Below, piece by piece: positions 55,363 through 63,551 of a stretch of DNA of 64,000 nt; the stretch's first letter is position 1; each line of letters opens with the position of its first letter. The notes beneath the pieces are model-generated. The model did no database searches and had not been told where the DNA came from. It saw nothing but the letters and a program-made list of their open reading frames with translations. This stretch comes from Chitinophagaceae bacterium C216 (lineage in GTDB: Bacteria; Bacteroidota; Bacteroidia; Chitinophagales; Chitinophagaceae). The position numbers and the translations under genes are program-made. The stretch covers positions 1,426,001 through 1,490,000 of the forward strand of contig CP144143.1 in the NCBI GenBank assembly GCA_028485475.2, read 5' to 3'.

Positions 55363-56436
55363 ATGAGGATTATTATTTGTATTCTGTTCCTGTGGTTGCC
55401 TGTGCTATCTTGGGCACAAAAGCTTAGCTTGTCAGGAATGTTGAAAGGATTACCTGATAGCACTAAGATTGTATTGGTAGATCTTCAGAACCCCGGGACA
55501 CCTTTGGCTGAAACGTTCTCAAAATCCGAAGCTTTTACTTTATCTGCATCGCTTGCAGAACCATCGATAATCGGGTTAAGTATAGGCGATTCCACCAGAA
55601 CAGCTTTGTTTGTTGGCAATGAGGACGTAAAACTTACAGGTTCTTTACAGCAATCACCTGATGAATGGGAATACACCGGTTCATCGATACAAAACTCTTT
55701 TATAGATTATCAAAATACTTTTGCTCCCAAGTTTAAAAACTTAAATGCGCTGGTGATGGAGTTGCAGAGTCAGGATGGTACACTTGTGGGCAATAAGAAA
55801 TTGCAAGACGCACTTGATGATATTCAAAATGCTGTTGATGCTTTTATTGCCAAGTATCCGGCTTCTCCTGTGAGTACATTGGCTATTTTATCAATCATTG
55901 GTATTACGGATAATACAAGTCTGCTCGAAAAACGCGCGAAAAGCCTAAAAGAGGAGGCTTTAAATAATGTACTGGGCCAGCAATTGAAGAAAGCAATTGA
56001 GGATGCTCGTTTTAATGCAGTAGGAGAGACGGCGTTGGATTTTTCACAAACCGATACTGCCGGAAATATGGTATCTCTGGCACAGTTCAGAGGTAAGTAT
56101 GTATTGGTAGATTTCTGGGCTAGCTGGTGTGGTCCTTGTCGCAGAGAAAATCCTTTCCTAGTAAAAGTCTTCGAGAAGTATAAGGATAAAAACTTTACAA
56201 TTCTTGGTGTTTCGCTGGATGAGGACCGTGATGACTGGCTCGATGCAATTAAAAACGATGGGTTAAAATGGACACATGTAAGCGATTTGAAAGGGTGGGG
56301 TAATGAGGTAGCAGTAAAATATCGCATTTCAGCCATTCCTCGTAACTTTCTGATAGATCCCGAAGGAAAAATTATCGCCAGAGACTTAAGAGGAGATGCC
56401 TTGGCTGAGAAGCTCAAAACTTTATTCGGAGAATAA
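55363..56436 (+). CDS. DUF4369/TlpA-like thioredoxin-family protein, exported
   Basis: A 357-residue exported thiol oxidoreductase. Signal peptide (RIIICILFLWLPVLSWAQ), then an N-terminal beta domain (about 25-110, DUF4369-like: LSGMLKGLPDSTKIVLVDLQ). A helical linker (about 110-215) leads to the thioredoxin fold (about 225-357). The redox motif is WASWCGPCRRENPF, and the cis-Pro loop is YRISAIPRNFLIDPEG. These proteins reduce disulfides in the periplasm, often for cytochrome or lipoprotein maturation. No ccm or res genes are adjacent, so the partner is unknown. Confidence 0.92.
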   Translation: MRIIICILFLWLPVLSWAQKLSLSGMLKGLPDSTKIVLVDLQNPGTPLAETFSKSEAFTLSASLAEPSIIGLSIGDSTRTALFVGNEDVKLTGSLQQSPDEWEYTGSSIQNSFIDYQNTFAPKFKNLNALVMELQSQDGTLVGNKKLQDALDDIQNAVDAFIAKYPASPVSTLAILSIIGITDNTSLLEKRAKSLKEEALNNVLGQQLKKAIEDARFNAVGETALDFSQTDTAGNMVSLAQFRGKYVLVDFWASWCGPCRRENPFLVKVFEKYKDKNFTILGVSLDEDRDDWLDAIKNDGLKWTHVSDLKGWGNEVAVKYRISAIPRNFLIDPEGKIIARDLRGDALAEKLKTLFGE

Positions 56437-56502
56437 TAGAGGATTGTTTTTAAGTAATTTTAGCATTACAATTGTTGCTCATATAACTATAATTTTAATC
56501 GT

Positions 56503-56988
56503 ATGAACAAACTACAGTTTTTAAGATTGTCCCTATTTGTGGTGATCTTAGGGTTGAGCGCTTGTTCAACCAGTAAAAATGCAATTGCTCCCAGAAAAGA
56601 TTTTGTAGGTAATTGGGAAATTATCTCTGTAAGAGTAGAGGGAGCTGAAGGAAAATTGAACATAACTGCATTTGACGATGCGGATTTAAACTGTTTTAGA
56701 GGTAGTACCTGGTATTTGCCTAGCAATGGCTACGGTTCTTATACCATAAACAATGGTGAGTGCCCGTCAGGTGCCCGCCAGATTTTGTGGTCGCAGCGCG
56801 TAAACGGAGGAGCCACTTTATTCAACTTTAAAAAGATGGATGGTGTAAGGAAAAAAGACTCTAAGGATATCCTCGAGGGTTACTCACTAGAAGTCACTTC
56901 TTTTGAAGGAAACAGCTTTACACTGCGTAGCCCTGTTCTATTCGAAGGGAAAACGATTTATATCGTATATGAATTCTCAAGACGCTAA
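56503..56988 (+). CDS. Lipocalin-like lipoprotein
   Basis: A 161-residue lipoprotein with signal NKLQFLRLSLFVVILGLSAC and Cys21 as the lipobox residue (LSAC). The mature domain begins with FVGNWEIISVRVEG, the G-x-W motif of the lipocalin-like family (DUF4923/lipocalin_4 type). It continues as an eight-strand beta pattern, with a Cys pair (LNCFRGSTW and NGECPSG) that probably forms a disulfide. It ends in IYIVYEFSRR. It probably binds a small hydrophobic ligand or is structural; the ligand is unknown. It is monocistronic with a strong terminator at 57015. Confidence 0.85.
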   Translation: MNKLQFLRLSLFVVILGLSACSTSKNAIAPRKDFVGNWEIISVRVEGAEGKLNITAFDDADLNCFRGSTWYLPSNGYGSYTINNGECPSGARQILWSQRVNGGATLFNFKKMDGVRKKDSKDILEGYSLEVTSFEGNSFTLRSPVLFEGKTIYIVYEFSRR

Positions 56989-57014
56989 TTAGCTGATAAT
57001 TATCAAAGAATATT

Positions 57015-57041
57015 AAATCCGGCTGGGAGGCCGGATTTTTT
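57015..57041 (+). terminator. Terminator after the lipocalin-like gene
   Basis: AAATCCGGC and GCCGGATTT form a perfect 9-base stem around TGGGAG, ending in a T run. Confidence 0.88.
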
Positions 57042-57152
57042 ATTTTGTTTTGTAGAAATGCCGTGTCCACTATGATAATAATATATGTGTAAGGCCAATA
57101 TACATTTCTGGTGTAAAAGAAGCATTTGTAAGATATATAAGCTAAGTATATA

Positions 57153-57183
57153 TTGCTCAGTGTCGCCACAATGCTTATCTTTG
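57153..57183 (+). promoter_or_regulatory. Promoter of yidC
   Basis: TATCTTTG (57176-57183) is an exact -7 element. A TTG at 57153-57155 lies 20 bases upstream, the right distance for the -33 box. This is the clearest Bacteroidota-type promoter in the window. Confidence 0.65.
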
Positions 57184-57189
57184 CGCCTC

Positions 57190-57208
57190 CCCGAAGGAGT
57201 TCTTCGGG
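57190..57208 (+). promoter_or_regulatory. 5' leader hairpin of yidC
   Basis: CCCGAAG and CTTCGGG form a perfect 7-base stem around GAGTT, starting 7 bases after the -7 box, so at or near the 5' end of the mRNA. It may protect the transcript or affect translation. Confidence 0.45.
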
Positions 57209-57227
57209 CAAAAAATGTAAGCTTATA

Positions 57228-59075
57228 ATGAAGTTTGATCGTAACACCGTCATAGGGTTTGCACTTTTAGCGTTACTCTTTTTCTTTTATTTCTATTACA
57301 ACTCCAAGCAATACGCTGCAATACAAAGGGAGCAAGCAATTAAGGACTCGATTGAGAGGGCCATGCGTCCGCAGGTGGACACTGCTGCAGCATCTTCTGA
57401 TGCTGCTAATATTCAGGCGCAATGGTACGCAACCAGAGCTGGTATTTTTCAGCAGGCTGTTGCGGGAGAAGAAGAACTCGTAGTAGCGGAAAACAGTGTG
57501 TTTAAAATTGCATTTACTAATAAAGGTGGCCAACCTAAATATGTGGAGCTGAAAAACTTCAAAAATACAGCTAACAACCAGCCGGTACGATTGGCAGCAT
57601 CCGACTTCGATCAATTGATTTATACTATCAATACTGCTCCGAATCAAAGTATGCTTACCAACGAGCTGTATTTTAGTGGAGGTAAGGTAGAGCAGGGACC
57701 ATCCGGTTCGCAAATTGTAACCTTTGAACTAAACGGAGGCGATAGTGCCAGCACACGCAATTATATTACGCATCAGTATATCATTTATCCTAACAGCTAT
57801 AAAGTTGATTTCAATATTTTACTATCACAACCCCGTAGTCTACTTACTGATGGAAAACTTAATCTGACCTGGCAGTATGAAGCTGCTCAGCAGGAAGCCG
57901 ATCTGGAATTTGAAAAACAAAATACACAGATAGGTTATATGGAAAACGGTAGCTTTGACTACCATTCCATAGGTCGTACCAACAGCGTGGGTTTTGATGA
58001 AACGGTTGAGTGGATTGGTGTAAGACAACGTTTCTTTAATACTTTCCTTATTGCAAAAGACAAGTTTGCGAAAGGACGAATGGATTGGACCATGCCTAGC
58101 GATACAGGCCATGTGGTAGTGCGCTCTACTGCTAATATGCAGTTGGCCGTAAATGCCGGCGCTCAAGCTACTGTGCCATTAAGCATCTTCTATGGTCCAG
58201 CAGATTACAATATATTGAAACGTGAGGGAGGAGGTTTAAGTAAGCTGATTAACTTGGGCCAAGGTGTATACGCTTTTGTGAGGCCGATTAACCAGTTTAT
58301 CATTATCCCCATTTTTAATTTCTTCAAGGGATTTGTAGGAAGTTATGGTATTATCATCGCCTTATTGACCTTAGTAATACGGTTACTTATTTCGCCACTT
58401 ACCTATAGTAGCTATCTCAGTGGCGCTAAAATGAAAGCCCTGCGACCGGAAATTGCCAAGCTGAAGGAAAAATTTGGCGATGACCAACAGGCGATGAGTA
58501 TGGAGCAAATGAAGCTATTTAGAGAGGCAGGGGTAAATCCATTAGGAGGTTGTGTGCCGGCATTGTTGCAAATTCCTATATTCTTTGCTTTGTATAGCTT
58601 CTTCAGTTCTAATGTAGATCTGCGTGCTGTAGACTTTTTATGGGCAAACGATTTATCGGCATATGACGATCCTATTAAATTTGGATTCAATATACCGCTG
58701 TTAGGTAGTCACCTTAGCTTATTTACTATCGCGGCAGTGGTAACCAGTTTGCTTATCTCTTTATACAGCATGAGTCTAACTCCGGACCAAAGCAATCCGA
58801 TGATGAAATACATGCCTTATATTATGCCTGTATTTCTATTGTTTATCTTCAACAAGCTTCCATCGGCGCTCACCTGGTATTATACCGTATCTAACATTAT
58901 TACATTGATATTACAGTTCGTTATTCAGAACTATATTATCGATCATAATAAAATATTGGCCAAGATTGAAGAGAACAGGAAAAAGCCTAAAGTCAAGTCG
59001 AAATGGCAAGAAAGGCTAGAGCAAATGCAGGAGCAACAACGCCAATTACGAGAGCAACAGCAGAAAAGAAAATAG
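57228..59075 (+). CDS. yidC: Membrane protein insertase YidC
   Basis: Inserts and folds inner-membrane proteins with and without SecYEG. From ATG 57228 (MKFDRNTVIGFALLALLFFF) it has 615 residues. An N-terminal membrane anchor is followed by a large periplasmic beta domain (about 60-360) and the conserved five-helix core (about 370-590). VRLLISPLTYSSYLSGAKMK carries the conserved Arg in helix 2, and FREAGVNPLGGCVPALLQIP is the diagnostic cytosolic hairpin/helix segment. The C-terminus is basic and Gln-rich (QEQQRQLREQQQKRK). It has its own promoter, leader hairpin and terminator. Confidence 0.97.
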   Translation: MKFDRNTVIGFALLALLFFFYFYYNSKQYAAIQREQAIKDSIERAMRPQVDTAAASSDAANIQAQWYATRAGIFQQAVAGEEELVVAENSVFKIAFTNKGGQPKYVELKNFKNTANNQPVRLAASDFDQLIYTINTAPNQSMLTNELYFSGGKVEQGPSGSQIVTFELNGGDSASTRNYITHQYIIYPNSYKVDFNILLSQPRSLLTDGKLNLTWQYEAAQQEADLEFEKQNTQIGYMENGSFDYHSIGRTNSVGFDETVEWIGVRQRFFNTFLIAKDKFAKGRMDWTMPSDTGHVVVRSTANMQLAVNAGAQATVPLSIFYGPADYNILKREGGGLSKLINLGQGVYAFVRPINQFIIIPIFNFFKGFVGSYGIIIALLTLVIRLLISPLTYSSYLSGAKMKALRPEIAKLKEKFGDDQQAMSMEQMKLFREAGVNPLGGCVPALLQIPIFFALYSFFSSNVDLRAVDFLWANDLSAYDDPIKFGFNIPLLGSHLSLFTIAAVVTSLLISLYSMSLTPDQSNPMMKYMPYIMPVFLLFIFNKLPSALTWYYTVSNIITLILQFVIQNYIIDHNKILAKIEENRKKPKVKSKWQERLEQMQEQQRQLREQQQKRK

Positions 59076-59080
59076 TTTAA

Positions 59081-59111
59081 AAATCCGGGTTATTGACAGC
59101 CCGGATTTTTT
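59081..59111 (+). terminator. Terminator after yidC
   Basis: AAATCCGGG and CCCGGATTT form a 9-base stem around a 10-base loop with a T run behind. The stem is nearly the same as that at 57015, flanking yidC on both sides. Confidence 0.87.
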
Positions 59112-59169
59112 GTAAGCAACTAATTTTTTATCTTGTATCGTCTAATACAAATACTGAATAAGGTTAGAT

Positions 59170-59829
59170 ATGAAAATGAAACTTTTAATACTGCTGCTAT
59201 TCACCGCGCAATATACATTTGCCCAAAAACGGCTTACCGAAGCCGTAATTTACTACGATGTAGTGATCAACACCTCCAACGAGACGCCTCAAGCTGCTGA
59301 TATGCTGGATGGTTCTACTAATATTATTTATGTAAAGGGCAATCTGAACCGGTCTGATTTTATCAGTTCACTGGGATCCCATTCTACAATATTTGACGCC
59401 AAGGACGGATCGGCAGTAAACATCAGAGATTATGGAAATAAGAAATTCATGATTACTTACACTCCCGAGGAGTGGAAGGTGTATAATAAGAAATACGAGA
59501 GTATTACTTATAAGATAGAAAACGAATTCAAAACTATAGCGGGTTATAAGTGCCAGAAAGCGATTGGTAAGCTTTCGGATGGTACTACGTTTACGGTGTA
59601 CTTTACCAAAGACCTCTTACCCTTAAATGCCGATTTTCAGTATATCAATAAAAATCTTCCGGGCTTGGCCATGCAGTATGATGCTACAAGAAGTGGCACA
59701 AAGGTAACCTTTACCGTTTCTAACATAGAGTTTTCAACCGTACCCATGGCAAAATTTGATATTCCCAAAACAGGGTATAGGGTAATGTCTTATACAGAAT
59801 TCAGGAAGCAAAATCCTTCTGGAAAATAA
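59170..59829 (+). CDS. GLPGLI-like secreted protein
   Basis: A 219-residue secreted protein with signal peptide KMKLLILLLFTAQYTFAQ. The mature part is beta-rich and has the arrangement of Bacteroidota GLPGLI/DUF4412-type proteins: an early ITYTPEEW-like strand set, then FKTIAGYKCQKAIGKLSDG with its conserved G-Y-K-C. TTFTVYFTKDLLP follows, then NLPGLAMQYD in place of the GLPGLI motif. No lipobox or catalytic motif. Function unknown. A bidirectional terminator follows at 59847. Confidence 0.75.
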   Translation: MKMKLLILLLFTAQYTFAQKRLTEAVIYYDVVINTSNETPQAADMLDGSTNIIYVKGNLNRSDFISSLGSHSTIFDAKDGSAVNIRDYGNKKFMITYTPEEWKVYNKKYESITYKIENEFKTIAGYKCQKAIGKLSDGTTFTVYFTKDLLPLNADFQYINKNLPGLAMQYDATRSGTKVTFTVSNIEFSTVPMAKFDIPKTGYRVMSYTEFRKQNPSGK

Positions 59830-59846
59830 ATGTGTTAAAACATGAT

Positions 59847-59878
59847 AAAAAAATCCCGCTGATCAGCGGGATTTTTTT
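59847..59878. terminator. Bidirectional terminator between two convergent secreted-protein genes
   Basis: A perfect palindrome: AAAAAAATCCCGCTGA pairs with TCAGCGGGATTTTTTT without a break, with A and T runs on the two sides. Confidence 0.9.
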
Positions 59879-59891
59879 ATAAGATTTAAAA

Positions 59892-60251
59892 TTACTTCGC
59901 TGAATAATTCCTTAAAACTTCGTTAGGATTGAATGTAAGTTTGTTCAGAATAGCTTTTTTCTTGTGGGGCAATACGTAGCTGTTCTGGCTTTTCTGAAAT
60001 GTAATGTTATTAGCCCAGTTAAAGCTGCTATTCTTACTAATTTCAGAGGGAACATCAATGATGTTTTCACCCTTGAAATACATGCCAGAGCGCAGAGTAA
60101 AGGATTGGTTCAGTTTTTCTTTCTTACTTCCTATGGTATAACCTTTTGGTTTTTCTTTTCCATAGGTATCAGCATATACTTCCTCTGCGGCTATGGCAAC
60201 AACCGAAAAGGAAAATATAAACGCTACGTTAAAAAATAATGCCTTTAGCAT
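59892..60251 (-). CDS. Small secreted protein of unknown function
   Basis: A 119-residue product from ATG 60249-60251 with signal peptide LKALFFNVAFIFSFSVVAIA, cleaved near Ala25. A longer start at 60293 would add a non-hydrophobic Tyr/Cys-rich extension and was not chosen. The mature part is Lys/Asn/Ser rich, with TLRSGMYFKGENIIDV, then FNWANNITFQKSQNSYVLP and KAILNKLTFNPNEVLRNYS. No recognised domain. It shares the terminator at 59847 with the convergent GLPGLI-like gene. Function unknown. Confidence 0.65.
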   Translation of the reverse strand: MLKALFFNVAFIFSFSVVAIAAEEVYADTYGKEKPKGYTIGSKKEKLNQSFTLRSGMYFKGENIIDVPSEISKNSSFNWANNITFQKSQNSYVLPHKKKAILNKLTFNPNEVLRNYSAK

Positions 60252-60452
60252 AATTTTACAGTTATTAAAATATCGCACACTACAAAGATACATATTTTTA
60301 CCATAATATACACTTAACTTTAGGATTTTGTTAACATTTTTTTAAGTAGTCCAAGTTTTTCACATTTGAGGAAAACTAACCCGTTATCAAGTTGTTGTAA
60401 TGTTATACATTTATTGTGGACTTGATTTAGTGTGTAATTAAAAAGACTTTGT

Positions 60453-61874
60453 ATGAAGGAATTTTACGACGAGGAGAGAGACGAGCTGGAAGAATTGTTG
60501 CAGCAATATGACAATTTGCGAAAAGGGAAGGCAGTTTCTTACCTTGAGGAAGAAGCTTTTGAAAAGCTTATTGAGTACTTCGAATCGCAGGAACAATATA
60601 TAAAAGCATACCAGGCGGTAGAAATCGCCATTGAACAGTTCCCTTATTCTGCAAGCTTTCTTATTAAAAAAGCCGATCTTTTAATGAATAAGCAACGCTA
60701 CCAGGAGGCACTGGAGCTGTTGGATCAGGCTTATATCTTCGATAAGAATCATATAGATCATTTTATACTTAAAACGGAAGCTCTTCTGGCTCTGGATCGG
60801 CAGGAAGAGGCGGTAACTTTGCTTAACGAAGCTTTACAACATTTTGAAGGAGAGGAGAGAATTGATTTGCTGTTTGAATTAGCCGATGTTTATGATGATT
60901 ACGAAGACTTTGATAAGGTATTTGACTGCCTAAAGGAAATATTGCTGCAGGATCCTAATAATGAGGAAGCACTTTATAAAATTTGCTTCTGGACCGATTA
61001 TACCGGCCGCAATGCCGAAAGCATTGAGTTGCATAAAAAAATTATCGACGAATCTCCGTACAACGAACTGGCTTGGTTTAACCTGGGGGCCGCTTATCAG
61101 GGCATCAAGCTTTATGAGAAAGCTATTGATGCCTATCAGTATGCATTGGCCATAGATGAAAAAATGGATTATGCATACCGCAATATTGGAGATGCATACA
61201 TCCGACTGCGCAAGTATAAAGATGCCATTGAGTATCTTGAAAAAGTAGTGGAGCTGTCAAAGCCCGAGGATGTGATTTATGAGGCGATGGGCTATTGTTA
61301 TGAGAAAATGAAAAACTACGCGCAGGCAAGATTCTACTATCGTAAGGCTTATCATCTCAATCCAGAGGTAAGCCATCTGCTTTATAAAATTGCCTACACT
61401 TACTTTCAGGAAAATAAATATGAACAGTGTGTGAAGCAGCTGGAAGTAGTGTTGAAAATGAAGCAGAATAAGGCAGAGTACCACATTTTGATGGGCCAGT
61501 GCAAAATGTTATTGGGCTATACCAAGGAAGCTATTCAATACTTTACCCATGTGGTACGTTTAAAACCCAAGTCCTCCAAAGGTTGGGAAGCATTAATTCG
61601 CTGTTTGTATTGTGTCTATTACTACGAACAAGCATTGGATCAAACCGAGCAGGCATTAATTATGACCGGAGGGAGACCTATTTTTCTATACTTCAAAGCG
61701 CTGATTCATCTGGCGTTGGGTAAGAAAAAACAAGCCTTAATTTATCTGGAAGAAGCATTAATTCAATCTCCTTTACAATTAAAGAAAATATTGCAAGTAG
61801 AGCCATCTATTTTACAACACCAACAGGTGGCAGATCTTATACTGAAATATAAGAAACGTAAAAAAGGCAATTGA
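60453..61874 (+). CDS. Tetratricopeptide-repeat protein
   Basis: A 473-residue cytosolic protein made of TPR units. An acidic start (KEFYDEERDELEELLQQYDN) is followed by about ten TPR pairs, for example AYQAVEIAIEQFPYSASFLI, then YQEALELLDQAYIFDKNHID, LYEKAIDAYQYALAIDEKMD and YKDAIEYLEKVVELSKPEDV. The C-terminus is basic (KYKKRKKGN). Such proteins are scaffolds; no specific partner can be named. It is alone on the plus strand upstream of comA-aroE, with a gap of about 125 bases that holds the comA -7 element. Confidence 0.9.
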   Translation: MKEFYDEERDELEELLQQYDNLRKGKAVSYLEEEAFEKLIEYFESQEQYIKAYQAVEIAIEQFPYSASFLIKKADLLMNKQRYQEALELLDQAYIFDKNHIDHFILKTEALLALDRQEEAVTLLNEALQHFEGEERIDLLFELADVYDDYEDFDKVFDCLKEILLQDPNNEEALYKICFWTDYTGRNAESIELHKKIIDESPYNELAWFNLGAAYQGIKLYEKAIDAYQYALAIDEKMDYAYRNIGDAYIRLRKYKDAIEYLEKVVELSKPEDVIYEAMGYCYEKMKNYAQARFYYRKAYHLNPEVSHLLYKIAYTYFQENKYEQCVKQLEVVLKMKQNKAEYHILMGQCKMLLGYTKEAIQYFTHVVRLKPKSSKGWEALIRCLYCVYYYEQALDQTEQALIMTGGRPIFLYFKALIHLALGKKKQALIYLEEALIQSPLQLKKILQVEPSILQHQQVADLILKYKKRKKGN

Positions 61875-61969
61875 TATTGAAAGGTATTTATTATATCGGC
61901 GATAGATTTTTTATAGCTGATATGATAAAGTGGGCCCTAGTTATGCACTCATTTTTGAGTAATATATAA

Positions 61970-61977
61970 TACATTTG
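61970..61977 (+). promoter_or_regulatory. -7 promoter element of comA-aroE
   Basis: TACATTTG is an exact TAnnTTTG match, 23 bases before the comA start. No properly spaced -33 TTTG is seen. Confidence 0.45.
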
Positions 61978-62000
61978 CCGCTATACTAATTTAACCAGGG

Positions 62001-62771
62001 ATGAAGTTTAATCTGACTCAATTACCGGAAAGAAATAAGCAACCCCGAAAATCCGGTCTTACAATGGTGATGGATAAAGGCTTAAGCCTTGAAGAAGCAA
62101 GAAACTTTATGAGCGTTGCGGCTCCGCATGTAGATTTAGTAAAACTGGGGTTCGGTACAGCAGTCGTTACTCCCCATCTCGAAGAAAAAATAGCTTTGTA
62201 CAAATCGCATGGCATGGCCGTGTATTTCGGGGGTACCTTGTTTGAAGCATATGTAATCAGAAATCAGTTTGAGGATTATATTGCTACCTGTAAAAATTTT
62301 GGAATTGATTACATGGAAGTAAGTGATGGTTCTATTGTAATTCCTCATGCTGAGAAGTGTAGTTATATTGAAAAACTCACCCAATATGGGACCGTATTGA
62401 GTGAGGTAGGTAGCAAAGATGCCACTCATATTATTCCTCCTTACAAATGGATCGAATTGATGAAAGCAGAGTTGGAAGCCGGTTCTTCCTATGTTATTGC
62501 GGAGGCCAGAGAAGGAGGTAATGTGGGAATCTACCGCGGAAGCGGAGAAGTAAGAGAGGGTTTGGTGCAGGAAATCTTAACACAGATTCCTTCTGAGCGT
62601 ATTATCTGGGAAGCGCCTCAGAAAGAACAGCAGCTGTACTTCCTCGAACTGATAGGTTGCAATGTCAATCTAGGAAATATTCCGCCTAATGAAGTGGTAG
62701 CATTGGAAGCTATGCGCATCGGCTTGCGTGGGGATAGTTTCTATTTTTATCTCGATAAAAAAACATCGTAA
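62001..62771 (+). CDS. comA: Phosphosulfolactate synthase (ComA)
   Basis: Adds sulfite to phosphoenolpyruvate to make (R)-2-phospho-3-sulfolactate, first known in coenzyme M synthesis. The 256-residue TIM-barrel protein matches the family throughout: RKSGLTMVMDKGLSLEEARN at the start, VDLVKLGFGTAVVTPHLEEK, then VYFGGTLFEAYVIRNQFEDY, YMEVSDGSIVIPHAEK, YVIAEAREGGNVGIYRGSGE and the C-terminal NLGNIPPNEVVALEAMRIGL. Sulfolactate-type compounds in Bacteroidota could feed sulfonate or sulfonolipid synthesis; that link is inferred. Its stop codon overlaps the aroE start by 1 base (TAATG), so translation is coupled. Confidence 0.92.
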   Translation: MKFNLTQLPERNKQPRKSGLTMVMDKGLSLEEARNFMSVAAPHVDLVKLGFGTAVVTPHLEEKIALYKSHGMAVYFGGTLFEAYVIRNQFEDYIATCKNFGIDYMEVSDGSIVIPHAEKCSYIEKLTQYGTVLSEVGSKDATHIIPPYKWIELMKAELEAGSSYVIAEAREGGNVGIYRGSGEVREGLVQEILTQIPSERIIWEAPQKEQQLYFLELIGCNVNLGNIPPNEVVALEAMRIGLRGDSFYFYLDKKTS

Positions 62772-63499
62772 TGCGGTTATTTGGGCTTATCGGCATGCCG
62801 TTAGCACAATCTTTTTCCAAAAAATACTTTACCGAAAAGTTCGAGAAGGAAGGTATTGCCGATTCGATGTATGAGTTATTTCCATTGGAAGAGATTCATC
62901 AACTGTCGGATTTGCTGTTGCGGCATTCCAATTTGGAAGGGTTGAACGTTACCATTCCTTACAAAGAGCAGGTATTGCCCTATTTGCACGCCATAGATGA
63001 AGAGGCAAAAGCCATAGGTGCGTGTAACTGTATCAAAATAAAAGATGGGAAACTTACCGGCTTCAATACCGATGCGCCCGCTTTTAGGGAGTCGTTATTG
63101 CAACAGTTGCAACCGCATCACAACAAGGCATTGGTACTGGGAACAGGGGGTGCAGCCAAGGCTGTAGTACATGTGCTGCGCGGTTTAGGTATACCATTCA
63201 CCTATGTGTCTCGCAGTTCGGGTAGCGGTTTGGTTTATGAAGAACTTTCCCGGGAAATTATGGAAGAGTATCCCCTCATTATTAATACTACGCCGCTAGG
63301 CAGTTTCCCCAAAGTGGATACGGCACCGGCTATTCCTTATGAATATCTTACCGAGCGGCACTATTTGTACGATCTGGTTTACAATCCAGCCAAAACGCTT
63401 TTTCTGCAGCAAGGAGAGGAGCGAGGGGCTACTATCAAGAACGGATATGAAATGCTGGTAGGGCAGGCCGAACTAAGTTGGAAAATCTGGAATACATAA
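62771..63499 (+). CDS. aroE: Shikimate dehydrogenase
   Basis: Reduces 3-dehydroshikimate to shikimate with NADPH in the aromatic pathway. At 242 residues it is slightly short compared with E. coli AroE (272). LAQSFSKKYFTEKF gives the substrate-binding Ser pair, LNVTIPYKEQVLPYL the catalytic Lys, and TGFNTDAPAFRESL the catalytic Asp. VLGTGGAAKAVVHVL is the NADPH motif, and NGYEMLVGQAELSWKIW closes the fold. The start ATG overlaps the comA stop codon. A strong terminator follows at 63501. Confidence 0.95.
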   Translation: MRLFGLIGMPLAQSFSKKYFTEKFEKEGIADSMYELFPLEEIHQLSDLLLRHSNLEGLNVTIPYKEQVLPYLHAIDEEAKAIGACNCIKIKDGKLTGFNTDAPAFRESLLQQLQPHHNKALVLGTGGAAKAVVHVLRGLGIPFTYVSRSSGSGLVYEELSREIMEEYPLIINTTPLGSFPKVDTAPAIPYEYLTERHYLYDLVYNPAKTLFLQQGEERGATIKNGYEMLVGQAELSWKIWNT

Positions 63500-63500
63500 A

Positions 63501-63533
63501 ATAATAAAGCCTCGGACACCGAGGCTTTATTAT
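63501..63533. terminator. Bidirectional terminator after aroE
   Basis: ATAATAAAGCCTCGG and CCGAGGCTTTATTAT form a perfect 15-base stem around ACA between convergent genes. Confidence 0.9.
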
Positions 63534-63551
63534 TTTTAAAGAGTATTGCTT

